The translations under genes and the position numbers were made by a program. From contig JADCRB010000110.1 of the NCBI GenBank assembly GCA_021464245.1, forward strand, positions 1,054,001 to 1,118,000: 64,000 bases of DNA, in the 5' to 3' direction. This stretch comes from Carallia brachiata. Its lineage: Eukaryota > Streptophyta > Magnoliopsida > Malpighiales > Rhizophoraceae. Positions 12,177 through 25,924 of the stretch are shown here, piece after piece (position 1 is the first letter of the stretch; each line of letters starts with the position of its first letter). The notes beneath the pieces were generated by a model. It ran no database searches. It was not told the DNA's origin and saw only the letters and a program-made list of their open reading frames with translations.

Positions 12177-14019
12177 AATTCTGATGCAATGTTTGCAAAA
12201 ACAAAAGCTGTGTTGGCCAGTTAGGAAAAGGTTCTTTTTTTTTTTTTTTTTTTTGAGAAAGTTGGGCAAAGGTTGCCTAGCTGAATTTCCTACCTCTTAA
12301 TTTGATTTTTAAAATCTCATATATGTACAAACACCTATACATAAATACATATAACATGATATTCCAATGAGGCTGTGTGTCTTTTGTATATGATATTATA
12401 TTTGCCCATATAATCAAACTCATAATATATTTGTTAATTTTGTGCCACAATTAGAAAGTACAACGGATTAGGTTTTTATTGGCCAGCGGATTAGTTTCTT
12501 GTTGACAAGTAATTAGAACTTAAAAGATTCTGTTTGTATTATAAAATTATAAATTCAAATTTTTGTCCTGCTATTACGTGAACATAAACATGTTTTTGAC
12601 TTCCACATGACTGTAAAATAAGCTGAATTACTGTAGAATTTGTTATTTATGAATTTGACATAGAGATTTAGCCGATTATATTATACTATTAATAAAAGTT
12701 TTTTTAGTGAAAAAAAGGAGTGAGGGTGAGGTAGTGTTTCTACAAACTCACCAAAGAATATTGTGTATTTAACTTATTTTAAGTAGGTCGGGTTAATACA
12801 CACTTAATTTGTGAGAGTAAACTATGTAAGTCTAACCTAAATTCAAATTATTTGTGACTTTAGAGAGTGTCATGTACGTTTAACCTCATAATATGTCATG
12901 AAGGCGTTCAAATTCAAAATTTTATGATCAACACGTTCAATACTTGTTATTAAGTTATAACATGTAATTTTATTAATAAAATTATTTTAATAAAATTGTG
13001 CTGTATCATATTTATTTTATATATTTCACTTATAACCAAAAAAAAAAAAAAAAAAACCGAAGCCGTCAATCGTGAGATTATCGTGGACAAAGATAAACTA
13101 ATCAATCTCAATCCTTCCAAGTTAATGTACGTTTGCAATAACTGCGAATCAAAATGCACATACATTACGTCAAAGAAAACAAAACAGGGCGCGTGCAAAA
13201 AGCGTGTGAAAAAAAAAAAACCAAAAAACGATAAGAAACGAATCCACATAATTTTACTTTACAGAGTTCAAATAAAGAAGCCACGCAAGCAGCCACTCGC
13301 TGGAGTGGCCAGTAGCTTTTTAAGTCGCGGCCATGTTATGATGTTACTAGAAAAGGCGTTAAAGAAACGAAAATAAATTTATACTTAATTTTCACGCCGG
13401 AGAGGAAATGTTTATATTTCTAATATTGTTCAATTAAAGAAAACATATTAATAATATAAAAATTTCAATTTGAAGTGAACCAAAAAATATTTAATTTGAA
13501 TTAACTCTATTTCTTTTTCTTTTTTTTTTTTTTTTTTTTTGCATAGAGTAGTTAGAAACTCGATATTGACTAAAAACCAATAATTTGGGTCGTTACAAAT
13601 GTTAATATCAATTATGTTGTTTTCGTGTTTTTTTTTTTTCGCGACGTTTAAATGGCTGACGAATTTCTATCACAAAACGACAAAAATTAAAAGACACGCA
13701 AGCCGAATGCAAACAAACAAATGCCTATTTGATTTTTTTTTTTTTTTCTTTTTCCTTCTCTTAGTCGCTTTCCTTCTGTTTGGCTCCCTCGAAAAACGCA
13801 AAGAATAAGGAGACCTTCGATAACGGAAACGGCAAAATTTCTCCGAGCAAGATTGTATTTGCACACACACAGATATATAACACATATATAGGATAATTCT
13901 CTTGAGTTATAAATGGTTTCCGTTTTTACAGAATTTCCTGTTTTTGCTTGTTCTCTGGGAGTGAAATAGAGTGTGGGGTTTTTGATTGAAGTGTGTTTTT
14001 TAATTTGGGGAGAGATTTT

Positions 14020-16841
14020 ATGAAGGAAATAGGCAAAGAGAAGCCTCCTGAACCACTCGATTTCTTCATCTGGACCGTCGAGGTAATTTCTTTTGCTTTT
14101 TTTTTTTTTTTTGATAATTCATCTGCTTTTCTGCTTGTTTGGTTTCTATTCTATGCGTTATTGTTGGATCTGGCGTTAAATCATGTCAATTATCATTACG
14201 TTTGTTACATGTTGTCAACATATTTTAACTTTTGATTTAGGAGATTTTGTTGATAATAATTTCTCCTTTTTCTTGGATAATTTATAAACAAAGTTTGTTT
14301 GTGTTATTTTCTTTATTTCTATTGCCTTATAATAATTTTTCCTTAATCCTAAATTTAATTGATGCGATTGTGTTCTATCATAAAATGAATTTAGTTGAGA
14401 TGTAATTGCTCGATACGTTCATAAAGAATGATTTTGAAGTGTAATTAGTTCATCTCCTCTTTCCCTCTCGCGTCTTGATTTAGTGAAGAGGAGGTGAAAG
14501 CCACTTCCTCAGCTTATCGCCAACTGGTTTTACTCCTATTTTGCCAGGAATATCTTCATTTCTAGTTCAGCTATTCCTGGATTGACCACAAATCCAATTA
14601 TGCATTCTTGTGGCTTGTGTTCGGGGAAATCGAAATTAATTGGTATGTCTGAAACACTCAATAGGGTAATGGAGTGCTAATTTTTCTAGCGTATTTTGTG
14701 GTGACTCAGTTTTGGTGGCTCTGGCGATGGGAATTACGATGACCCTGTAACATTTACGATGCTAGTTCTTGTAGATATGACTATAAATGAAGGGGCAGAG
14801 AGGAATTGGTCACCAGCAGTAAGTTTGTCTAGGTTCTGTACCCTCTGTTGGAGGCTTTGGAGAGATTAGCTTTCTCGAGAATTCCTGCCCACTATCTTTC
14901 CCGCACACGCACACGCAAACACACACACACACTGGCAGAGACACGCTTGCAATTGCACTTTCACACTGACAGATACTTGTAGCTGAAACAGTGGCTTCTT
15001 GTCACTTGCTCTTCGCTATCTTATTACTTGCTTCCACTGGGTCTTCTGAAGACATGCTACATTGCAACAATATTTTGTTGGATTCTCATTGTGTAGCTTG
15101 AAAATTAGAAGTTTAGGAATCCATTAAGAATTACATTGACCTACTCACATGAAAGATTTCCAAGTCATTTCTTAGAATTGACGTTGAAGTTGTCTTGTAT
15201 GCTTAGCCAATGCAATTGATTGTCAGAATAGTTGATGGATGTGTTTATTCTGAGCATTTAAAATGTATGATGAGTCAGTTTATGTAAATGCTGTCCCTCT
15301 ATCAGGTTAAGTTGGCATGGCTTTCCCTAACTTGCTAGTTAATGGGGTAAGGATCATCTGTTTATGAAGACTGTGGCCTTGCCTAGGTGTCACTTGCTGG
15401 CTGCTCATTATGCCTGCTTTTTAAGTTTGGTCATTAATTCCGTTCAGGCTTCAAAATTGCTTGGTTTGATGATGAGGGAACCATTTGTTCTCGGATTACT
15501 GAAACAGTTCGCTGGTGATTTTATGTAACATACTTGTACTTCTGGGGACATGCACATTTAGATCAGTTGTCTGCTCAACCTTTTTTTTCTTTTTTTCAAT
15601 TTGTCTGCAGATGATTATTTGTTGATGAGAGGTCTCTTAACCTGTGTTATCCCCATGTCTTATATGGAATTTCTCTAAGCTTGCTAACAAATACCCATAA
15701 CGCCTATGTGCCTAACCTTTCTTTTTGGTAGGATGTTGGTTTATGGTTGGAAGAAATAAATCTGAGTGGCTATCGGGAAATTTTCAAAGAAAATGGTGTC
15801 AATGGTGAATATCTGGAGGGAATGTCCATGTTTACAACTGAACAGATTCTAAGATTTATAAGGCGCTGCCACATGAAATGGGGAGACTTCATCACGTTGT
15901 GTAAGGAGCTCAGAAGAATAAAAGGTTCTCGCTCTCCCTCTCTCTCTTACTCATACACATGTTTGCATGTGTAAAGATTGTCACCTAGCTTCTATGTAAT
16001 TAGCAAGCTTGCCAATACCTGCTGTCCAAAATCTGTGTTGAAAATCAAATTGTTCGTTAGAGATTCCATCAAAGTATACACGTGAATTTGTTTGCAGTGG
16101 TACACTTGATAATCCATGGATTGGATTAGATTTGTACATCTTGATGCTATAATCAACTTTAACATGCTAAAAAACTTGTGTTTATGCATAATATCTGTTT
16201 TGAACACCAAACAATGAATAATAGCTATTTTTTGTCTTGGTGCTTTAATTGAGTACCACAGAAATTCTACCCCTTTTTTCTTTGTTTTACAAGGAGTTTC
16301 TTTTATAAATCTTAGCAATTCATTTGAAACAAGATGTAGTGCAGATCTTTTCGTGTCAGTGGTGTCTCTCTTGGAGTGAAGCTTGTCTGGCAATGCATAT
16401 TTTATTATGCCATGCACTTTGACGTGCAGAAGATATTTTTATCCAGAAATGAAACTTGTTTCATTGAACAATGTGGTGGTGCTCTATTGCCTTGAGTTGA
16501 CATCTTTCTGTATTCTTTGGTTGAATTGAAAAAAATTGTACTTGTTGATAAAAAGAATATTATATGCATGTCCAAAGTGTATTATTGATGTCCTTAAAGC
16601 AGTTACTGTAGTTTTGTAATGACAATTATGTAGGTCGCTTTTATTTGTACATTGCTTCTAGGAATTGTGTTCTTGGTTGGATGCATTTACTGATACCAAA
16701 CTAATTCCAGTGGCCTGCCTAAAGGGGGAGCAAAAGGTTCGCCGGCCATGGTGGGCACCGTCCTGCGTCTCTGTGTTCTATGCCAAGGTAGCAAAGCGCA
16801 ACAGACAGTCCAGAGTTGTTTCTTTGAAGTTGGAACCGTGA
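14020..16841 (+). CDS. Small SAM-domain (sterile alpha motif) protein
   Basis: Three exons, 14020-14082, 15732-15924 and 16711-16841, join in phase to give 128 residues. The SAM domain covers roughly residues 16-85, from EPLDFFIWTVEDVGLWLEE to DFITLCKELRRIK. It is followed by a short basic tail with the conserved RRPWWAPSC segment and an end in SRVVSLKLEP. SAM domains mediate protein-protein association; the molecular role of this small plant family is not established. There is no frame break or extra domain, and the length matches what I recall for the Arabidopsis homologue. Intron 1 is large (1.65 kb) and carries a (CA)n stretch near 14910-14932. The ATG at 14020 is the first in frame after a stop-containing leader. 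A tatata stretch near 13872 could belong to its promoter. Confidence 0.88.
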
Positions 16842-18048
16842 TGCAAGATGTTGTTATATGCACGTATATGTCGTCTTCTTTTCATTTAGGGAGTGTGTCA
16901 GTATAAAACACAACCTTTTGTTTTGAATCTAGCACGTTGTTTCCATAAAGTTCTTCAAGGGAGAACTTTCTTTCACCTACAAAGCCGTTTTAATCTGTTT
17001 ATTATTCTGAATCCTTGTAGTTCTCTGTTCTCCTTTTGTTGGAGAATAAATGGTAAATGTCTCGTGAAGTCATTCTGTAGCTTGGTTCAATCTTGAAGAA
17101 ATATACTCCTGGAAACTGTATGGAAATGTTGACGCATCTAATTTTTCTGTTGGAATTTACAGGTACTCAGTTTTATGATCTTTTAGCATTCTGTCGCTTT
17201 AGGGTTCCATGATGCCTTAGGGATGCGGCCTACGGATTCTTCTCTGCAGTTCAATCTAGTCTGATACCCCAGGACAATATCTGATAAAAAATCCCGTTAG
17301 CTTTGCCTGTCGCATAACCTGAGAGGCTGAGTCTTGTGTGGATCATTGATATGGGGTCCAAGCACTGTAATCTTCCATTCATTTGGACTTAATTTTGTGT
17401 GAATGCACATGGAAGTTGCTCCTCTTGCATGGTTTCGCTTAAAAAAAATAAAATTACCGCGCTGACTTGTTTTAACCTTGACAAAGGGACATGTTGGACA
17501 AATTGCAGCATTTTTTTTTTTTTTTTTCTTGACAGGAGGTTAAATCCGTACAAAGAGGAAGGAGAAGAAGAGAGAGATTGTAGAAGTCGAACTCCTGTTT
17601 ACATCTTCGATCAATAAGACTGATAATTATTTGAACTAATATTCAACGTCCCGACCAATGATATTCAGGATCCCGACCAATGACGTAGACGTTATGTTGC
17701 TGAATGACCCAGTTATAGGGGCCCAGGAAAGGCCCAATTGTATGCGTCCTTTGCTTTCCTCAGTTTTTCTCTGGCCACAGCATTTCTTTCTTTTTTTTTT
17801 TTGTTCTGCCGGCTCCGAGTCCAATCAACGGCATAGATGTTGGGTTACTGTCTGGGCCACCGCCTCAGTTATGAACTCGACCGCAGGCGATCAAGACTTC
17901 ACCTTCTTCCCACTTCCCTTAAACCCTCTACCCCCAGGCTTAGGCTCCAACTCAAAACGAAATTCAAAATTTGTCCCACCTATTAAAAACACGCCCATTT
18001 TTCGCATCTCCATTTCTTTCAATTTAAAACCAAAAGAAAAAAAGGGAA
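16842..18048. other. 3' region of the SAM gene and 5' region of NUP133
   Basis: There is no supported coding sequence here. An aataaa signal near 17044 could end the SAM-gene transcript. The part from about 17640 to 18048 is less AT-rich, leads directly into the NUP133 start codon and probably contains its promoter and leader. A poly-T run lies at about 17512-17527. Confidence 0.45.
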
Positions 18049-21000
18049 ATGTTTTCTCCGGCAACGAAGCGGTCGGCTCTGAGCTCCAGAAAAGAGCGGA
18101 GCCTAGGGCAAACGGCACATCCAGATTCTCCGATCACCCCTGTGCCGGACGACCGCCGGTCAATTCACGATAACTTAGTCCCTAATCGGCCTACCACCGG
18201 CACTCCTGCTCCTTGGGCTCCTCGCCTCTCCGTTCTTGCCAGGTTTCTTTAACGTTATCATTAGCTATTTTCTTTTATGTTTCTTTCGCTCTTTTTTTCT
18301 TTTCTTTTTTTTTTTTTTTTTTAACTTCATCTTTTTAGTTGTGTTCTAATGCTGAATGGCACCGGCTTGGTGTTCTATGTAAAATATTTAAGGCCTATCT
18401 TTTCAGTTCCTGGAATTTGATACTGAGGTTTTAATGTCCGTTATTTGCACACTATTCTGTGAGAACTTGAGCCGTAGTAACTTATGTATGGGAGAAGATG
18501 CTTGGCAGGTTTTTTATGGTCGAATATTTGTTTCCATAGTTTTTTCGGGTTTCTTTGCGTGCCGGATTGACGGGAGGTGGAGTGTTTTTTTCTTTTTTCT
18601 GTCAAATATGGCTATTTTGAGTCTGAGAAGCTGAATGAAGATCATACTTGTATAATGACCGCTTTTTTAGAAGTTTGTTTTTATTTTTGTTTTTTATTTT
18701 TTGATGTGGTGGTTAGTTTTTATTTTATGTTCTGTTGCGTGTAGAGTTCAACCGGGGAACAGGAGTGATAAAGGGAACGAAGCAGATCCAATTAGGCCTG
18801 TTTATGTCGGAGAGTTCCCCCAGGCAGTACGTGATGAACAGGATAGCTTTCTGCAGAAGCATGTTCCGGGTCTGTCTGCTTTTGGACTGAAAAGCTTAAC
18901 TGTTCTCGGCAATAGGCCGCTAGTGCTCTGTTGTTGAAATTCTTTTGTGTTATCTTGCAGGAGATGGAAGTATATCTGGTGGAATGGACAAAGAAACTTG
19001 CCTTTCTTGGATTATCTGTGGGAATAGACTCTTTGTGTGGACTTACTTATCGTCTGCAGCTTCAAGAGATTGTGTCGTTCTTCAAGTTCCTCCAAATGTT
19101 TTGGATGGAGATATTGGTAAAAGTTCCTGTCAAAGTGGCGGGCGCAATTGGCTAGTGTCTGTGGTCAATTGGAATAGCCCTTCAAGGGGAAGGAATAAAA
19201 ATTTACAGGGCTGCAAATCTGCAGGTATTATAATGTGTGATAAAAAAACTCAAGCTGTCATCTACTGGCCCGATATTTTTAGTAAAGGTGGCTCCACTCC
19301 AGTTACTAGTCTCTCGTCTGCTGATGAATTGGAGGGGATTTCTTCTCCTGTGGCTCAAAGGCCCTCTCCAAACAGGCAGCAAGAACATTGTAGGTCCAAT
19401 ATTGGTTCAAATGGATCAAACTCTTTTAACTCTTTAATTGCTTCAGCAGTGCCGGCTGGCAGGTTTTCATGTGTTGCCTTGGCATGTTGCTCGAATGGTG
19501 AGCTGTGGCTTTTTCGTTGCAGCCCCACTGGCATTCAACGTCTGAATGTATATTCGGATATCTTAAGCGCATCCTCCCAAAGCAGTGATAGTGGTCTCTT
19601 TGACCGGAGTAGGGGTTATCCAAGGTCACTCATCTGGCGTTTTTCAAACCTTTCAATGGAGGATTCTAGTCGGCAGTTATATTTACTAACTGACCATGAG
19701 ATTCAGTGTTTCACTTTGTCATTGCATCCTGAGTGGAATGTATCAAAGCTCTGGTCTCATGAAATTGTGGGCACTGATGCTGATTTGGGAATTAAGAAGG
19801 ATTTGGCTGGTCAGAAACGAATCTGGCCTCTGGATTTGGAGGTGGATGATCATGGTAAAGTGATTACGGTTCTTGTTGCTACTTTGTGCAAGGATCGGGT
19901 TAGCAGTTCAAACTATACTCAGTACTCTCTTCTGACCATGCAATATAAATCTGGAGCAACTTTTCCCTCTGATATACGAAGGGTGTTGGAGAAAAAGGCT
20001 CCGATCCAAGTGATAATCCCAAAAGCAAAGGTAGAAGATGAGGATTTCTTATTCTCCATAAGACTTAGAGTGGGAGGTAAGCCTTTGGGTTCAGTGATCA
20101 TACTTTCTGGCGATGGAACAGCAACAGTCTCCCATTATTATAGAAACTCTACTCGGCTTTATCAGTTTGACCTGCCATATGATGGGGGCAAAGTTATGGA
20201 TGCTTCAATTCTTCCTTCCGCAGATGATGGTGAGGATGGTGCCTGGATTGTTCTTACTGAGAAAGCAGGAATATGGGCAATACCAGAAAAAGCTGTTCTG
20301 CTTGGTGGAGTTGAACCACCTGAGCGAAGCTTATCACGTAAAGGGAGCTCAAATGAAGGATCTGCAGAGGAAGAGCGAAGAAACCTTACATTTGTGGGAA
20401 ACGTTGCTCCTAGAAGAGCTAGTTCTGAAGCATGGGATGCTGGGGATAGACAAAAGGATGTTATGACTGGCATCGCACGTCGAACAGTCCAGGAGGAAGA
20501 ATCAGAGGCCTTGCTTGGTCAGCTTTTCCACGATTTTTTGGTAAGCGGTAAGGTTGATGGCTCATTTGAAAAGCTTCAAAATTCTGGGGCTTTTGAAAGG
20601 GATGGAGAAACAAATGTATTTGCTCGGACAAGTAAATCGATTGTTGATACCTTAGCAAAACACTGGACAACTACAAGGGGTGCTGAATTGGTGGCTATGA
20701 CCATTGTATCTAGCCAACTTGTGGATAAGCAGCAAAAGCATGAAAGATATCTCCAGTTTCTTGCTCTATCCAAGTGCCACGAGGATCTATGTTCCAAACA
20801 GAGTACAGCTTCTAGCGCCTGCAAATATATAATCACTGCACACACCGAGACATGTTTTCAGTGTGTATTTTTGGAATGTTTGGAAAATAGAGTGGATTTC
20901 CTTTTTCTGCTTTTATTTTTAAAATTCTGTATTGCTGGGAAACAAGCTTATCAATGTTTTGTTTTTCCCTTCCCCTCTTGCGCCTTCAACCTTCGATCAT

Positions 21001-22776
21001 TTATCAGAAGACAGAAGTAAATTAATGAGTGAATGAAACATGTGAAGCCTAAATAGACTTTCTTTTAACAGGACAGTCTTTGCAAACAGTCTTGGAACAC
21101 GGTGAAAAGCTTGCTGGGATGATACGGCTCAGAGAACTGCAAAACATGATTAGCCAGAACCGTTCAACTGTGGCTGGGTCACCACATTCCAGTTCGGATG
21201 CTCAAATTTCAGGGGCTCTTTGGGATCTAATTCAATTGGTTGGTGAAAGAGCTCGTCGGAATACTGTTCTTCTTATGGACAGGGATAATGCTGAAGTCTT
21301 CTACAGTAAAGTTTCTGATCTTGAAGACCTATTTTATTGCTTAGACAGACAGTTAGGTATATGATAAGTGAAGAACAGCCACCTGGGATTCAGATCCAGA
21401 GAGCTTGTGAACTTGCCAATTCAATTGTGTCCGTAGTTCGAACTGCAATTGTCTACAGAAATGAGCATCATATGTGGTATCCGCCACCTGAGGGTTTGAC
21501 GCCTTGGTATTGTCAAGCTGTGGTGCGGGATGGTCTGTGGAAAGTTGCTTCTTTCATGCTTCAGCTGTTAAATGAAGCATCTGGACTTGATATTTCCATA
21601 AAGTCCAAATTGTATACGCATCTGGAAGTTCTGGCTGAAGTTCTACTTGATGCTTATGCTGGTGCCATCACAGCCAAAGTCGAGAGGAGAAGAATACAAA
21701 GGTCTGTTAAATGAATATTGGAATAGGCGAGACTCCCTCCTTGACTCCCTATATCAACAAGTAAAAGATTTTGCAGAAGACAGGCACAAGGTTAACCTTT
21801 TATATTTGTTATTTCTTTCTTTTGATCCTGAAAAATGCAAATTGGAACTTGGAACTATTTCTTTTTGTAGGTTTTCGATATAGCAAGTGATGATAACATT
21901 GAAGATATCCTTAAAAAGCTTTCATTGAATTTGTTATCCATAGCTAAAAGGCATGAAGGATACAATGTCATGTGGAATATATATTCTGACCTCAATGATC
22001 CAGTGCTGCTCAGAAATCTCATGGTATGTTATTTTTCTCAGCACGTTTTCTCAGTTGTTGCTTATTCATTCTTTGAAAGAGAAATAAAGAGTTCAGTACT
22101 TTTCTTTTATTCTGTTTCTGTGTGATTTGATGCCTCTTTTTTTCTCAGCATGAGAGCATGGGGCCTAATGGGGGTTTCAGTTATTTTGTGTTTAAAAAAC
22201 TATACGAGAAGAGGCAATTCTCCAAACTTCTAAGGCTTGGGGAGGAGTTCCAAGAAGAGCTATCTGCTTTCCTGAAGCATCACCAAGATCTGCTGTGGCT
22301 CCATGAAATTTTTCTTCACAAATTCTCATCGGCTTCAGACACACTTCATGCATTGGCTCTTTCTCAAGATGACTGCTCTGTCTTGGAAGCTGAAGAGGGT
22401 GAAGACACTGACCATTCTAGTATGATTACAAAACTGGCAGATAGAAAACGTCTTTTAAATCTTGCAAAGATTTCTGCCATTGCAGGTATGTTTTCTTTCC
22501 TCTCTCATGGCTTCTTTACTGTAAACTTTCTCAAGCAGATGGGTGAACTTTGATAAGTTTGCTGACTTGAGGTTATCTTTGTGATTTGGTCCACGCCATG
22601 TTCCAGTTGCGCAACGGAGCTAAACTCAGTCATTTGAGACTCACGTCTGCATTATGTCATCTAATAATTATGAATGTTGGCAAACACCTATTCTATTCCA
22701 TGATTAAGGTGCTATTGATTTCCGGAGCGGAAATCAGTTGATTTCTTTTCAAAATGATGTCAAAGTGACATTTTTC

Positions 22777-22808
<32 letters not shown>

Positions 22809-24451
22809 ATCGCATAATAACTAGTCTTAAGCTTGTGCACTAGAGGCAGATTCATGTAACAACTCAGGCAAGACTTGTAGTAAAACCTTTGTGGTGCTGA
22901 ATGTCAGATATTAAAGACCACACATATAACCTCTAGGCCTTTTGCTGTGCCCCCACTGTAATGGCATGCCTTAATTGTGTGCACTTTGATTGAGTAATTG
23001 AGTAGCTTGAGTGGTAAGTATCGATAGGAATTGTTGATCCTTGATTCGATTGACTTGTTAATTTTGTAAATGTTCTTTTTTTTATAGTTATTTTGTTTTT
23101 ACTGCCTTGGCAGGTAAGAATTCTGATTTTGAGACAAAGGTGAAGCGCATTGAGGCAGATTTGAAGATTTTGAAGATACAGGTCTGCTGCTTTTTAACAA
23201 ATTGTTGTCTTCACTGTGTCATCTGACTTTTCCCTCTTGTTTGTGTATGCTATTTGTTAAAAAAAGAAACCCTGATTCACAAGTGCTATTGTATGTGGTG
23301 CTGATACACACTGGTTACCTTCATATAGTACGCTGCTGGCAATTTTTTTGGGGCATTTCCCAGTTTGTGCTGCCTGGAGTTCAACTTGGTTTTGAGGAGT
23401 TAACTTTTAATGATGCATTCCTCATATCATAATGCTAACTGTGTTAAGAGACCAGCAGGCCATAAGAAGTCCAACAGTTCATGAATTTGGATCATGCACA
23501 CATAGACACATAATGGATGCCTATTTGAAAATATTGGATTTAAATGGCTTCTAATTTTAAATATTGCTGGGGCGTCTGCAGTATATACGTCCCCGATATT
23601 TTATCTTGGATGGGAAATATATTGTTTTGGCTGTCCTTGCCACCTTGATGTTGTTGTCTGATGGTTGGTACCTCATCAATGGATTCTTGATTACCATCTT
23701 ATCTGAAGTTGCAGCTTGTTTTCTGGTGGAATGTGTTACTTTAACCGTGTTGAAGGAGTGTTTACCACTGGTGTTAGTTCATAAATAAAGTGCTACGTGG
23801 TTGAAGCCCTTGGGCTGTTAAAATCAATGAATTAAGAATTTGCATCCATTTGTTTGTTTCAATACTTTTGCCTCTGGAGCTTTAAGAGTCCTAATTCTAT
23901 GTCCAGGAAGTAATTATGAAAGTCCTTTCTGCGAATGAGAGCAGTACGATGAACAGAAGCTATTACACCCAGAAAATCTCATAGAGCTGTGCCTTAATAC
24001 TGAGAATCCAGAGCTTGCATTGTGTGCTTTTGATGTGTTTGCATGGACCAGCTCATCCTTTCGTAGAAGCCACAGAAGCCTTTTGAAAGAATGCTGGAAG
24101 AATGCTGCTGATCAGGACAATTGGGGAGTACTTCATCAGGCATATAGAGACGAAGGATGGAGTGATGAGGAGACCTTGCATCAACTGAGAGACACAGTGC
24201 TTTTCCAAGCATCAAGCAGGTGTTACGGACCCCTAGCAGAAACTATTGACGAAGGGTTTGAAGAGGTGTTGCCATTGAGGAAAGAGGACTCCGAGGTTAC
24301 TACATTGAAAGATGTGGATTTTTCTGTGGAATCAATATTGATGCATCACAAAGATTTCCCAGATGCAGGCAAGCTAATGCTGTTGGCAATCATGTTAGGT
24401 AGTGGACAGGATGATATAAAACCAGAAGGTGGTCCTTCACCAATGGAGTGA
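18049..24451 (+). CDS. NUP133: Nuclear pore protein NUP133, with three apparent frame breaks
   Basis: This is a scaffold subunit of the Y-shaped NUP107-160 complex on both faces of the nuclear pore. Eight exons are read: 18049-18242, 18745-18869, 18961-20802, 21072-21790, 21871-22023, 22149-22485, 23114-23181 and 23907-24451, giving about 1327 residues as expected for the plant protein. Exons 1-3 encode the N-terminal beta-propeller (for example WAPRLSVLAR, YVGEFPQAVRDEQ, GGMDKETCLSW). The later exons encode the helical C-terminal part (FVWTSSSF-type block and an end in GGPSPME). The frame breaks at about 21355-21358 (one base short), 21681-21690 (one base extra or two short) and 23955-23959 (an A-run one base short). 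Phase agrees at all seven introns and conservation continues across each break. Intron 6 contains a (TA)n tract. Confidence 0.92.
22785..22808. repeat. (TA)n microsatellite in NUP133 intron 6
   Basis: About 12 uninterrupted TA units lie within the intron between exons 6 and 7. It is likely polymorphic. Confidence 0.9.
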
Positions 24452-25564
24452 ACAGAAGGTGTGGACCCTTCCCATCTATTTTGTTGGAACCAGTCAGAAT
24501 CTTGTACGCCCTTTTTACTGATAATGAGCTTATAGACCACTTCAAGGGAAAAAAAACAAAAGAGAATGGGTTTGTAGTCCATGTTAATCCATCATTTTCA
24601 ATAGAATTAAGCTACATGTTAGCACCCAACATCCATGATGGCCCCAACAATCCTTTTGGTTTCCATTTTTTTGTGGTTTTACTTTGATTATTATCTTGAT
24701 CATTATCAGATTTTTCAAAGCTAATCATCTACAACAGGAATGACCTCTTGGTCTAATGCATAACGCTTTTCCCGATCGTGCTTTAACAGCAGCAGTTTCC
24801 TTTCTGCCTTTAGTAATTCCCTTCCTGTTCCTCTTTTTTGAGTGATCCAAAGGGATTTTCGGCAGGTTGAATCAAATCCTTATGCTGGGGAATAAACTGA
24901 AGAAGTTGTTCAAAAACAATGAGGAAAAAGCACTCTATGTGGTTGTCGGGTGTGTAAATAAAAAGGACTGGGGCAGTTGATTTCGTTTGCCGAGGGACTT
25001 TGGCAGACCGATTGCATTCCTGGGTTGCTGATAAACCTCGTGGTTGCCATTAATGTGTTTCTGGGACTTACAGATCGGAAAATATATATAGACACAAGAT
25101 ACAAACGTCGGAAAATATATATAAACACAAAATGCAAACGTGGAAAAGATCGTATAATAATTAATTGATTGTTTTATATAATTAAATGATTAACATTTAT
25201 TATTATTAAATGTATTTTATCAATTTTTATTATAAACATTAATTATTTAATTATAAACATTAATTATTTAATTATGTAAAATCATATAATTACAAAATAA
25301 TTGTTACTCGTCTGCTTTTTCTTAAAGCTATGTAATAGGACCATCGACTGGAATAACTCCTGTGTGTTGCCGAGCAAAGAAGTCAAATAGCAAATTTGAT
25401 GGATGGTAACCGAACTATTGGTCTTATAGCGAATTATGTAGTGTCTTACGAGCATAAAATTTGACGTCTCGGAGACTCTGATGTATTGCTATTTTATTTG
25501 ATTGAAAAAATAAGAAAATTGTAGTGGTGTCGCAATAATCTTATTATGAAGCATTGGATTTCTT

Positions 25565-25725
25565 ACTAATGGTGCGAACGATCCGGATGGTTACGGTAGA
25601 ACTCACACTAGAAGAGGTCTAGATTTAGCCGCATCAAAGAGCTTTAACTTATTACATTTAACAGTGCTCAAATTCAGAATCTCTCACCTAAAATTCATAT
25701 TTGTTAACCAACTAGACCAAGAGTG
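25565..25725 (-). repeat. SINE-like dispersed repeat, copy A
   Basis: This segment aligns along its length, by eye at roughly 60 percent, with the SINE-like insertion at 39418-39588. Both start atggtgc/gtggtgc, share a ...gctc(a/g)aattca(g/a)a... core and end in aacta(g/a)ttagacca-type sequence. No target duplication is visible, so this is probably an old copy. Orientation is inferred from the better-preserved copy. Confidence 0.5.
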
Positions 25726-25728
25726 ATA

Positions 25729-25874
25729 CATACCGGTATTTTGTTTGGTTCTTGTTCTTCCATGGTTGTTGTTGGAAGTTGGCGGTAGTGGCACCAGTAC
25801 CTCGAACTCTTGACCTCAAGCATGGTCAATGTCCTGCCATCGAGGCATTAGGAGGCTAGTCATACCGGTATTTT
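25729..25874 (-). mobile_element. 118-bp SINE-like insertion with perfect 14-bp target duplication
   Basis: An exact 14-base direct repeat, cataccggtatttt, occurs at 25729-25742 and 25861-25874 and flanks 118 bases. Read on the minus strand, the insert has a B-box-like agagttcgaggta and an upstream A-box-like stretch around ctcgatggcagga. This fits a short tRNA-derived retroposon. There is no clear poly-A tail, so the class remains an inference. The long exact duplication is the strongest evidence that this is a real insertion. Confidence 0.6.
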
Positions 25875-25924
25875 ATTTATCCTGCATATAATATATCCGG
25901 GCTTCCGGCTATTCAGTGGACACT

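Larger units (their letters stand above)
5427..14019. other. Long AT-rich gene-poor spacer
   Basis: About 8.6 kb lies between MUTYH and the SAM-domain gene. It is dominated by A/T runs, and no open frame here resembles a known protein. GC-richer islands at about 5640-5950 and 8500-8840 have open frames on one or both strands, but I recognise nothing in them. Two transposon-like segments are listed separately (6150-7075 and 11728-12176). A diverged direct duplication of about 90 bases links 7311-7403 and 8077-8170; both copies contain a ctgtaatttaaaaata-like core followed by a gctaat...gttggacgt-like tail. The last 150 bases should hold the SAM gene promoter. Confidence 0.5.

Noticed and set aside
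15992..16417. 141-residue open frame on the minus strand inside SAM-gene intron 2.
   Set aside because: It lies wholly within an intron, has no family resemblance and no splice logic.
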